Assembly (NCBI GenBank): GCA_045536815.1
Contig: JAZSOH010000024.1
Span: 1 to 63,507 of the forward strand
DNA from: UMGS1279 sp045536815
GTDB taxonomy: Bacteria; Bacillota; Clostridia; Oscillospirales; Acutalibacteraceae
Length of the DNA stretch: 63,507 nucleotides
Direction: 5' to 3'
The notes under the pieces were generated by a model that was not told the origin of the DNA, made no database searches, and was given only the letters and a program-made list of their open reading frames with translations. Of the stretch, positions 7,524 through 14,392 are shown piece by piece. Position numbers and translations under genes: made by a program. The first letter of the stretch is position 1. Every line of letters starts with the position of its first letter.

Positions 7524-8114
7524 ATGAATACATTTGAGCACGACTTTTATGTTGGTGAGAAATTATGTACAATTTATGTTGATTCATCACATGATGAGTG
7601 GAAAAGGATTGTAATAAATGGTCAAGAGCTCGTCAATGAAAAATATACATTAGCCCTTAACCGTAAGGCATATATTATTTATTATCCGATAGAAGTAGAG
7701 GGGAATGAGTTAGTTATATCTATTGATGATAATCCTCTTATTCACACATATAATTTGTATTTAAACGGAGTGTCGCTTCTTGATGGGACACGGCTAGATG
7801 AAGGGTACCTTGCGGCTGATTCCATACTAAAAGAAGGTTTTAAAAGTTTTTTAAAAGATAATTGGTTTAAAATACTTAAAGAAAATCTTATATATATCAT
7901 CGGTGTAGTGTGTTTTATGGCTTTAATAAATGGCCATTCGGAAAAAGAGTTTACCGTGAGATTTTTATTGTCTTTTGTTATTACTCCTATAGCGCTGCCT
8001 GCATTTATCGCCGGCGAATGGTTTCACAACAAAAACATTGTGAAAAAATATAAAAGCTGTTTCAGACCCAAAAAGATATTATCGAATAATATAGGGGACG
8101 ATTCCGTATTTTAG
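7524..8114 (+). CDS. immunity protein with beta-rich domain and C-terminal membrane hairpin (family B)
   Basis: 196 residues; the first ~105 read as beta strands with no hydrophobic helix. Two membrane helices follow (about 130-147 and 153-170), then a basic tail. TTAGGAG precedes the ATG. Its layout resembles that of the genes at 9413 and 11182, though with less sequence match. It pairs with the toxin tip ending 14 bp upstream. Function is inferred from position and topology. Confidence 0.55.
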   Translation: MNTFEHDFYVGEKLCTIYVDSSHDEWKRIVINGQELVNEKYTLALNRKAYIIYYPIEVEGNELVISIDDNPLIHTYNLYLNGVSLLDGTRLDEGYLAADSILKEGFKSFLKDNWFKILKENLIYIIGVVCFMALINGHSEKEFTVRFLLSFVITPIALPAFIAGEWFHNKNIVKKYKSCFRPKKILSNNIGDDSVF

Positions 8115-8207
8115 AAAAGACAGGAGACGTGAATCAGGTGAGGACAGAAGAGACGATTCACCAATCTTTCTTGTAGTTTTTGAACAGTAATCTTTCACAA
8201 CTATCTA

Positions 8208-8232
8208 AGCGGTCGGGGAACCGACCGCTTTT
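8208..8232 (+). terminator. cassette terminator T5 (GGAA tetraloop)
   Basis: Stem AGCGGTCGG/CCGACCGCT, loop GGAA, TTT. Confidence 0.8.
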
Positions 8233-8246
8233 CTTCCCGCCTAGAA

Positions 8247-8270
8247 GTACACAAAAAGTAGAGTTGCTGA
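8247..8270 (-). repeat. inverted copy of the conserved cassette leader motif
   Basis: AGTACACAAAAAGTAGAGTT is the reverse complement of the AACTCTACTTTTTGTGTAC that follows the other terminators. Only this block has the motif turned round, although the rhs fragment behind it keeps its orientation. Confidence 0.65.
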
Positions 8271-8567
8271 GCCTTAATCGACCACTATAAATACGCCTAC
8301 GATAATGACGGTAATCTTGTTCGCTCCATTGACATATTGGGCCTTAAAGAGTATAATTATATCTACGAAAACGGTAGGCTTATTAGGTCGGCCGAGTCGG
8401 ATATTGTTATTAACTCCGACGAGTTTGTAACCTCTAAAAACCTTGTTTGCTCGGTTTATTATTTCTATAATAGTAATGAAGAACTTTCCAAAAAGGTTAC
8501 AACCTTTGTAGACGGCGGCGAAATGGTTTCGGTTTATGATAAGACTAAAAACGGCTACAGTGCCTAA
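8271..8567 (+). pseudogene. internal YD-repeat fragment of an rhs gene
   Basis: Open from 8271 to TAA 8565-8567, without a start. Residues such as YKYAYDNDGNLVRSIDI and YNYIYENGRLIRSAE are typical YD-repeat text from upstream of the Rhs core. Both ends are abrupt; at the 3' end the sequence turns into the end of a hicA gene. The region also carries promoter P4. Part could be translated from TTG 8337, but no ribosome binding site supports this. Confidence 0.65.
8329..8357 (+). promoter_or_regulatory. consensus sigma-A promoter P4 within YD-repeat coding DNA
   Basis: TTGACA 8329-8334, 17-bp spacer unlike the other copies, TATAAT 8352-8357. It would drive hicB and the immunity gene at 9413. Confidence 0.7.
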
Positions 8568-8634
8568 TCATGGTGCCAAAAATATACCAATAGGAACATT
8601 AAGAACTATTATGAAACAGGCAGGACTATTGTGA
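8550..8634 (+). pseudogene. hicA: 3' remnant of hicA (HicA mRNA interferase toxin)
   Basis: The last ~27 codons read VPNHGAKNIPIGTLRTIMKQ followed by AGLL and stop, the well-known C-terminal signature of HicA (VPxHGxKxxxxGTLxxIxKQAG). The N-terminal double-stranded-RNA-binding-like part and active-site His are gone, replaced by the rhs fragment. The TGA overlaps the hicB ATG (TGATG), the normal coupling of hicA and hicB. Confidence 0.75.
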
Positions 8635-9014
8635 TGAAAAAAAAGATTACTCTAAAATATCCAGCTATTTTTGAAATCAACTCCGATGGAATATCCATCT
8701 CATTTCCTGATATACCAGAATGTTTATCTTGTGCTTTTAGTAAAAGTCAAGCTTGCAAAATGGCAAAAGAAGCGTTAGCGTTAGCATTGCATGGTATCAA
8801 AATTCATGAACTGCCTGCACAAAGGTATCCCGTGAAAAGATTCACTTCTAAGACGTTTTATATTCGAACAATAGTTATCAAAATTGAATTTAAAGATAAC
8901 TACTTGTTTGATAAAGATGTTGTAGTTTTTTCTAAAGAACAAGAGGATTCACCGAATGATATTACTGAAAAAACATCTTCTAATGAGGAGATGAATGTTG
9001 AAGAAAATAAATGA
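8634..9014 (+). CDS. hicB: HicB-type antitoxin, orphan
   Basis: 126 residues. The N-terminal part (YPAIFEINSDGISISFPDIP, then ALALALHGI and LPAQ) matches the partial RNase-H fold of HicB antitoxins, which bind and block HicA. The C-terminal half is not a clear helix-turn-helix or ribbon-helix-helix and ends in an acidic tail. I chose the ATG overlapping the hicA stop. Because its toxin is reduced to a stub, it can protect only against a HicA from elsewhere, or it is a leftover. Confidence 0.75.
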   Translation: MKKKITLKYPAIFEINSDGISISFPDIPECLSCAFSKSQACKMAKEALALALHGIKIHELPAQRYPVKRFTSKTFYIRTIVIKIEFKDNYLFDKDVVVFSKEQEDSPNDITEKTSSNEEMNVEENK

Positions 9015-9103
9015 ATTCCATACTGCTCTTATAACAGAAAAACCACAAATGTATAGTTACAGTTAAAATTGGGTTAAGGGTTTGGGATTATTCCAGCAAG
9101 ACT

Positions 9104-9123
9104 GTGTTTGGGTGACCAAACGC
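9104..9123. repeat. hairpin of the second junction family, copy C
   Basis: GTGTTTGG-GTGA-CCAAACGC, one base off a perfect stem, followed by GATGCTTGCAGG and later CTTTCGGCAAGT as in copy B. Confidence 0.55.
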
Positions 9124-9169
9124 GATGCTTGCAGGCACATAACAACTCCGTTCCCCTTTCGGCAAGTTT

Positions 9170-9400
9170 TTGCTAACTATCATAGTGAAAAAAGCGGTAG
9201 CAAAAGCTAAAAAGAAAGAAAGTTTATCAACCCGCATCGTTGAAGATTATATAGCAAATATATTTGGTGAAGCATCAGAATTATTCAAAAAAATTAATAG
9301 TGTCATCTCTGCTTTTTCCTCGTTTGGTGGCATGATTGCCTTTGCATTAGACCGTTCTGACGGAAATTGGGATGATTATTTTATCATAAAATTTGCATAG
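9170..9400 (+). pseudogene. C-terminal remnant of a family-B Rhs toxin
   Basis: An open stretch of 76 codons, core missing, no supported start (a TTG at 9170 has no ribosome binding site). Its end (SSFGGMIAFALDRSDGNWDD) matches the end of the toxin at 10493-11152 (SSIGSFVAAILDSLDGRFDD). The immunity gene follows after 12 bp. The upstream two thirds of the toxin have been deleted. Confidence 0.55.
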
Positions 9401-9412
9401 AGAGGTCTTTTC

Positions 9413-10066
9413 ATGTTTTTAGAAAATAGAACAGATGAAAATCTATATTATACTTTTTATGGTATAAAAGATAAGAATATTTTACCGCCTAACGAAATAG
9501 TTGAATTTAATTGTTCTAAAAATTTTTCATTAGAATTATCGCATAGCATTCCAAGTAGCTATCATCTCGAAAAATTTACCAAATCTCCTATATGCTTACT
9601 TAGGGTAAACACAACACTTTTTATTGAAGATGTTAGTGAAGATGCTAAACTTATAATTCATAAAAACACCCAACCAATTGATTATATTTTTTCCTATGTT
9701 TTTTTATCAACTATATTAACAGACGGCAAAATTATTAATGAAGAATATAATATTATAGATTCTCAGGAAATCATTAAAAAACATGAAAAACACCTAAAAC
9801 AAGGATTAAAACATGATTTTCTAATTATACCTTTTGCTTTTATTGATATAGGTTTATTAATATTATTTTGGAAATGGCTAGGTTTTAAACAAGCATTATT
9901 AGTCTCAATATTAAGTTTAATATTATATTTCATAATAAATGGTATTATTACTCTTTTATTTTTGTTTTTTCAAAAAGGAGAAAAGGAATATCTTAATTAT
10001 TTTGATAAAAATTTCATCAAAGCACAAAAAAGGCAGGAGAAGACAGGGGACCACTCTTTGTCTTGA
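9413..10066 (+). CDS. immunity protein with beta-rich domain and membrane hairpin (family B)
   Basis: 217 residues. The N-terminal ~125 residues are beta-rich, followed by two long hydrophobic helices (about 140-155 and 160-187) and a charged tail. Its start resembles the 11182 protein (ILPPNEIVEFNCSKNFSLEL versus LLKPGETVSFSPHDKFDFRL). Both genes sit behind toxin tails with the same DG-aromatic-DD ending, so toxin and immunity have evolved as a pair. The ribosome binding site is AGAGG at 9401-9405. Confidence 0.55.
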   Translation: MFLENRTDENLYYTFYGIKDKNILPPNEIVEFNCSKNFSLELSHSIPSSYHLEKFTKSPICLLRVNTTLFIEDVSEDAKLIIHKNTQPIDYIFSYVFLSTILTDGKIINEEYNIIDSQEIIKKHEKHLKQGLKHDFLIIPFAFIDIGLLILFWKWLGFKQALLVSILSLILYFIINGIITLLFLFFQKGEKEYLNYFDKNFIKAQKRQEKTGDHSLS

Positions 10067-10096
10067 GAGATGATTGATTTTTTCCTTTTTAAAATA

Positions 10097-10121
10097 GGCG
10101 GTCGGGGGACCGACCGCTTTT
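10097..10121 (+). terminator. cassette terminator T6 (GGGA tetraloop)
   Basis: Stem GCGGTCGG/CCGACCGC, loop GGGA, TTTT. Confidence 0.8.
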
Positions 10122-10505
10122 CCTCTCGGCTCTAACTCTACTTTTTGTGTACAAGGCGTTAAAATCGTAGACGGAATGCTCGGAAAACCCTTAAAAAAAC
10201 GCCGCTGCGGAAAATATTCACAACGGAAAAAGAGAAGAAAAACGCTTAGTGTTACATTGACATACGAAGTGCCAAGCGGTATAATTGGATATATAAAAGC
10301 GGCGATATTATCTCAATCACCAACGTCGAGGGCGAAACTGTTGCAAACTACCGCTACGACGCTTGGGGCAAGTGCGAAATTGTCGCAGGCTCTAACCCAA
10401 TAGCCGATGTTAACCCGTTTAGGTATAGAGGTTACTACTACGATAAAGAAACAGGACTCTACTATCTCCAGTCCCGCTACTACGACCCCGAAATGGGTAG
10501 GTTTA
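10122..10505 (+). repeat. cassette leader plus rhs core, block 6
   Basis: Shared motif, conserved leader (GTAGACGGAATGCTCGG, AACGCTTAG), promoter, and an rhs core open from 10250 to the PEMGRF ATG at 10493. No initiation codon or ribosome binding site precedes the core. Confidence 0.75.
10257..10285 (+). promoter_or_regulatory. consensus sigma-A promoter P5
   Basis: TTGACA 10257-10262, 17-bp spacer, TATAAT 10280-10285. Confidence 0.75.
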
Positions 10506-11152
10506 TATGTGGGGATGAAGCTATGTATGTTACTGCGATGTTAGAAGGTAGCTTTTTGAACCTATATACATATTGCGATAATCACCCGTCTATTGATACT
10601 GATAATGATGGTTATTTATCATTTGGACAATTGAAAAAAGCGATAAAAAATGTAGTGAATAATATTAAAACATTTTTCTTAAATATCATTAACTTTGTTA
10701 AAAAGAAGTTTCAAACCTTCATCAGCAAAACATCTAGTCGATTAAACAATGGTTATCTCAAAATAAGAACAGCTTATGTCGGTTATTTTGTTGATGCCGT
10801 TATTAGTACTATAATGGGTGTTGTTAAAGGCGCTACTCTTAATTTTGGGCTTAAATTTTTCAAAATGTGGTGGAAGATTCGAAAAGAGACGGCATTACGC
10901 GATTTTATCAAAAATACCGTTGTGCCAATGCTGAAGAACATAGACTGGGTCATACGCACTTTTCTTGAATATCTAAAAAGAAGATTTGCTTTGAAGTTAG
11001 CCATAACAGTTAGTAAGGGCAAAATAGAAAACTCAATATTGGGTGGATTTGTTGCGTGGAGGTGGATTTCGGCTTTCTCTTCTATTGGTAGCTTTGTTGC
11101 TGCGATACTAGATAGCTTGGATGGAAGATTTGATGATGTGTTATCAATCTGA
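10493..11152 (+). CDS. Rhs C-terminal toxin tip (family B), joined to a start-less core
   Basis: The core frame continues without interruption into this tip; the first available ATG is the Met of PEMGRF at 10493, giving 219 residues. After LYTYCDNHPS comes DTDNDGYLSFGQL, which looks like an EF-hand-type loop. Long amphipathic helices follow (about 50-90, 100-160), then a Gly-rich helix with the ending AAILDSLDGRFDD. No catalytic motif is recognised. It is an orphan tip that would need fusion to a full rhs gene for normal export, or it is translated weakly from this ATG. Confidence 0.55.
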   Translation: MGRFICGDEAMYVTAMLEGSFLNLYTYCDNHPSIDTDNDGYLSFGQLKKAIKNVVNNIKTFFLNIINFVKKKFQTFISKTSSRLNNGYLKIRTAYVGYFVDAVISTIMGVVKGATLNFGLKFFKMWWKIRKETALRDFIKNTVVPMLKNIDWVIRTFLEYLKRRFALKLAITVSKGKIENSILGGFVAWRWISAFSSIGSFVAAILDSLDGRFDDVLSI

Positions 11153-11181
11153 TATGTGTATTTTTGGAGAGGAGACAGGAG

Positions 11182-11886
11182 ATGGAGGTAAAATTAGTAA
11201 ACGTTGATGTGAATTCGATTTTCGTTGAATATCAAAACGATATAGTTTTGCTTAAACCGGGAGAGACAGTTTCATTTTCGCCGCATGATAAGTTTGATTT
11301 TAGATTAAGACATTTCAAATCTGACTCAAACAACCCGATAATGTATATGGCCAACGCTTTGATATCATACCAGCAGACTCGTATAGAGTTAACTGTGGAT
11401 GGCGAATACAGCATCGAGCCACAAGAAAGCAATTTATTGATTAAAGTTAAGAGTTACGAGTACGTGTTTCATAAAAACATTTCATATAATGTGTTTGTGT
11501 TTAACTGTAATTCTGCGAATATTAAATGCACAAAATACTTCGTCCCAAAAAGGGAAGCTATTTTTAAAAAATGCCGAATGCTTTATTTGTTTGGTGGCAT
11601 AAAGACATTTTTACCAATTTGTTTACTCCTTTTTGCCGCTTCGTTTTCTTTGGTATTGCTTGGGATTCATCTTTTTGAAAACATATTGTTTCTAATTGGT
11701 TCTGGCATATCTGCTGTCCTGTTAGGAATATCTTATCTTCGTTCTCTCCGTGTTCTCCGGGAATCTTCGAAAGAAGAAAAAATACGCGCATATATGAATT
11801 CCCAACGAAAAGAGTGTCGAACGCTGGAGGATGATATGGTGCAAAGTTATTTGGATAATGGTTTAATGGGAGAGAAGTATTGGTAG
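11182..11886 (+). CDS. immunity protein with beta-rich domain and membrane hairpin (family B)
   Basis: 234 residues from the ATG at 11182, chosen because GGAGAGGAG lies seven bases upstream (a TTG at 11164 is too early). Beta-rich N-terminal ~135 residues, two hydrophobic helices (about 145-167, 172-193), charged C-terminal tail. It resembles the 9413 protein and follows a toxin tip with the matching ending. The predicted role is blocking the tip at the membrane. Confidence 0.55.
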   Translation: MEVKLVNVDVNSIFVEYQNDIVLLKPGETVSFSPHDKFDFRLRHFKSDSNNPIMYMANALISYQQTRIELTVDGEYSIEPQESNLLIKVKSYEYVFHKNISYNVFVFNCNSANIKCTKYFVPKREAIFKKCRMLYLFGGIKTFLPICLLLFAASFSLVLLGIHLFENILFLIGSGISAVLLGISYLRSLRVLRESSKEEKIRAYMNSQRKECRTLEDDMVQSYLDNGLMGEKYW

Positions 11887-11999
11887 ATTAAAAAGAGATA
11901 ATCAATCCGCTTAGGTTGTTTTTACGAATTAACTCCAAAGTGTCAGTTTTCAATGCAATTGGGGACAAAAGGCAGTTTGTTGGGATAATCGTCAAGTTA

Positions 12000-12024
12000 A
12001 GCGGTCGGGGAACCGACCGCTTTT
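12000..12024 (+). terminator. cassette terminator T7 (GGAA tetraloop)
   Basis: Stem AGCGGTCGG/CCGACCGCT, loop GGAA, TTTT. Confidence 0.8.
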
Positions 12025-12410
12025 CCTACCGGCACCAACTCCACTTTTTGTGTACAAGGCGTTAAAATCGTAGACGGAATGCTCGGAAACCCCTTAAAAA
12101 AACCGCCGTTATGAAAAATATTCGCGGCGTTGAAAAGAGAAGAAAAACGCTTAGTGTTGCATTGACATACGAAGTGCCAAGCGGTATAATTGGATATATA
12201 AAAGCGGCGATATTATCTCAATCACCAACGTCGAGGGCGAAACGGTTGCAAACTACCGCTACGACGCTTGGGGCAAGTGCGAAATTGTCGCAGGCTCTAA
12301 CCCCATTGCCGATGTTAACCCATTTAGGTATAGAGGTTATTACTACGATAAAGAAACAGGGCTTTATTATCTCCATTCCCGCTACTACGACCCTGAAATG
12401 GGTAGGTTTT
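12025..12410 (+). repeat. cassette leader plus rhs core, block 7
   Basis: Same layout as at 10122-10505: shared motif, GTAGACGGAATGCTCGG, promoter, and an open rhs core with no start codon up to the PEMGRF ATG at 12398. Confidence 0.75.
12162..12190 (+). promoter_or_regulatory. consensus sigma-A promoter P6
   Basis: TTGACA 12162-12167, 17-bp spacer, TATAAT 12185-12190. Confidence 0.75.
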
Positions 12411-13063
12411 TGTGCGGTGATGAAGCGGAGTTGGCTGTGGCATTTGAAAGTGTTTTATACCATAATTTGTTTGTGTACTGTGGAAACGAGCCAGTTAATA
12501 ATAAAGACGTTTATGGCAATATAATAGGTTCTATACTTTCCAAATTTTTTGTAGGAGTGCTTATAGGTTTCGCAAAACAACTTATTGCAGATATAATAGA
12601 ATTTGTTTATGAAAACTTCGCATTGAATGGAAGCGCTTATATAAAACTTAGTCCGGTTTGTGATTATATCAGTTCTATACTTTCCGAAATTACGGCTCAA
12701 TTTACAGTAAACCTAAAAAAAGGTAAGGCTGTGTTAAATCTTATAGTTGGAAGTGCCGCTTTATTGGTTAAGTACATTCCTAAAATTTTAAATAAACAAA
12801 TGAACGGTAGGGAATGGCTAAAATTAGTAGGAGATATAATATCCTTGGCTCTAACTTATTTGATCGAACGCATGTCTAAAAAAGTATATAAAAAACTAAA
12901 GAGAGTTAAAAGGGATTTGAAAAAACATCCAAAAGATTTGCGTTTAAACAAAAACAAGAGTGGATTAAATTTAAAAATCAAGAAAATGGGAATCACAGTT
13001 TCTACATATATACCAATTTCCCAACAATTATTAAGCTTAATTGCAATTACAATTTTTAGGTAG
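12398..13063 (+). CDS. Rhs C-terminal toxin tip (family A), joined to a start-less core
   Basis: The most complete family-A tip: 221 residues from the Met of PEMGRF. Hydrophobic segments include SILSKFFVGVLIGFAKQLIA, LNLIVGSAALLVKYI and LVGDIISLALTYLIE. A strongly basic stretch (about 165-195) and a hydrophobic end follow. No nuclease, deaminase or ADP-ribosyltransferase motif is seen, which favours a membrane-active toxin. The related copy at 3470-4346 is frameshifted and that at 4940-5065 is a stub. A two-TM immunity gene follows after 8 bp. Confidence 0.55.
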   Translation: MGRFLCGDEAELAVAFESVLYHNLFVYCGNEPVNNKDVYGNIIGSILSKFFVGVLIGFAKQLIADIIEFVYENFALNGSAYIKLSPVCDYISSILSEITAQFTVNLKKGKAVLNLIVGSAALLVKYIPKILNKQMNGREWLKLVGDIISLALTYLIERMSKKVYKKLKRVKRDLKKHPKDLRLNKNKSGLNLKIKKMGITVSTYIPISQQLLSLIAITIFR

Positions 13064-13071
13064 GTAGAAAG

Positions 13072-13500
13072 ATGAATTACGCAATATACGATAAAATACT
13101 TTTAAAATATGTGGTTACGTATTCTATAGTCGCGTTAGTTTTTTTAATACTGGCAATTATAGGTGTTATTTTGGCTTTTCGTTATTTAGACAAAGAAGCC
13201 AAAATAGTAATGTCAATTATGTTAAGCGTAATTTTAGTTGTCGTTTCTTTTTTTTGTTTTAAGAATTTTCCAAAATACATTTATGATATTAAAAATAATG
13301 CATATATAACTTATACAGGTAATTTTGAGGTTTCGAACAAATATACAAAAGGCTCTGCTGTTTTTGTGCGTATTGATAACGGTACTCAATTGGAGTCATA
13401 TTCCGGAATATTACCAGGAAGTTATACCGGCACAGTAATATATTCTGAACGCTCGGCCATTGCTTTTGATGTTAAGACCACAAAAAGAGAAAACAAATGA
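13072..13500 (+). CDS. two-TM membrane immunity protein (family A)
   Basis: 142 residues, membrane helices at about 14-36 and 44-63, then a beta-rich soluble part with AYITYTGNFEV and TVIYSERSA. It resembles the 5067 protein over most of its length. AGGTAGGTAG lies upstream of the ATG. It is paired with the intact family-A tip. Confidence 0.6.
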   Translation: MNYAIYDKILLKYVVTYSIVALVFLILAIIGVILAFRYLDKEAKIVMSIMLSVILVVVSFFCFKNFPKYIYDIKNNAYITYTGNFEVSNKYTKGSAVFVRIDNGTQLESYSGILPGSYTGTVIYSERSAIAFDVKTTKRENK

Positions 13501-13569
13501 TACAGGGAGTCTAACAAAGAGAACAGTTTTTTGTATTTACAGAAGATTGATTTTTCCTTTTTAAAAAGG

Positions 13570-13593
13570 GCGGTCGGGGAACCGACCGCTTTT
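13570..13593 (+). terminator. cassette terminator T8 (GGAA tetraloop)
   Basis: Stem GCGGTCGG/CCGACCGC, loop GGAA, TTTT. Its 3' end overlaps the first 24-bp tandem repeat. Confidence 0.75.
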
Positions 13594-13707
13594 CTTCTCA
13601 ATGCCAACTCCGCTTTTCTTCTCAATGCCAACTCCGCTTTTCTTCTCAATGCCAACTCCGCTTTTCTTCTCAATGCCAACTCCGCTTTTCTTCTCAATGC
13701 CAACTCC
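13588..13707. repeat. five exact 24-bp tandem repeats
   Basis: Units at 13588, 13612, 13636, 13660 and 13684, each beginning GCTTTTCTTCTC and ending AATGCCAACTCC. A sixth unit breaks off into GCTTTTCGTGTACAAGG. The unit is the terminator T-tract plus the start of the cassette leader, so it arose by expansion of that junction. Both strands read as open, but this follows from the repeat length being a multiple of three. Confidence 0.9.
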
Positions 13708-13857
13708 GCTTTTCGTGTACAAGGTGCTAAAAGCGTAAACGGAATGCTCGGAAAACCCTTAAAAAAACGCCGCTGCGGAAAATATTCACAACGGCAAAAA
13801 GAGAAGAAATACGCTTAGTGTTACATTGACATACGAAGTGCCAAGCGGTATAATTGT
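13708..13857 (+). repeat. cassette leader plus very short rhs core, block 8
   Basis: Same leader as blocks 6 and 7. The core is cut two bases after TATAAT, so the promoter is kept and nothing else of rhs remains. Confidence 0.7.
13826..13854 (+). promoter_or_regulatory. consensus sigma-A promoter P7
   Basis: TTGACA 13826-13831, 17-bp spacer, TATAAT 13849-13854. The ATG of the next gene lies 23 bp behind the -10, so its leader would be very short. Confidence 0.75.
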
Positions 13858-13876
13858 TGATAGATGGGGTGTCTTT

Positions 13877-14392
13877 ATGAACAAGAAAAAAATTTTAATT
13901 GTTTGTATTATTATTGTTTTGGCTTTATTGTTTATATTTTTAAATAACAATAAAAAAGAGTACATATTTATAGGTAATGATAAGTGCTATTTTGGTATGT
14001 CTAAGGTCGGTGTCAAGCGGGTAATGGGCAAGCCGGCAGAAAAAATCAATAATGCACACGACACACCCTTTGATGAGTATGTGTATGTTAACAAAACGGA
14101 CGGCGGCGAATTTGAATATACCTTTACCTTTTTTAAATCAAGGCTTACAGAGATGCATATTACTGCAAAAGACATAGATTACAACTACGCTCTTGATATG
14201 GTTAAGGATAGTATCCAAAAGCAAGGCGATTCTTATTCGTCAAACCTTGGCTATTATAACAAAGGAATGAAGACAAACGAAGGCAAAAGCTTTTCGGCAT
14301 CAAACGGCATAAAGAGTGGAGCTACGGGCATTTACTTTGACTATGAGTATGCGCAAGGCAGTTTGGTAATAAGCGCCATAAAACAAGAATAA
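13877..14392 (+). CDS. membrane-anchored immunity-like protein with a BamE/SmpA-like sequence pattern
   Basis: 171 residues from ATG 13877 (an upstream TTG at 13826 lies in the promoter and is discarded). One N-terminal helix (5-22) anchors a soluble domain. GNDKCYFGMSKVGVKRVMGK resembles the G-M-S-x-x-x-V-x-x-x-x-G-x-P pattern of SmpA/BamE-like folds; this is a weak hint. The end, GSLVISAIKQE, recurs at the end of the 5067 protein. No toxin is adjacent; promoter P7 is directly upstream. Confidence 0.5.
   Translation: MNKKKILIVCIIIVLALLFIFLNNNKKEYIFIGNDKCYFGMSKVGVKRVMGKPAEKINNAHDTPFDEYVYVNKTDGGEFEYTFTFFKSRLTEMHITAKDIDYNYALDMVKDSIQKQGDSYSSNLGYYNKGMKTNEGKSFSASNGIKSGATGIYFDYEYAQGSLVISAIKQE

Noticed and set aside
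10176..10403. Conserved ORF in front of the cores (also at 3387, 12111 and 13531) as a real gene
   Set aside because: It overlaps the promoter and rhs core in another frame, the Rhs frame is clearly the protein-coding one, and there is no ribosome binding site.
13422..13703. Minus-strand protein with repeated ALRRKAEL units
   Set aside because: It is the antisense reading of the 24-bp repeats; it stays open only because 24 is divisible by three, and no ribosome binding site or homologue is apparent.
13588..13707. CRISPR array
   Set aside because: The 24-bp units are directly adjacent with no spacers, and no cas gene is present; it is a simple tandem expansion.
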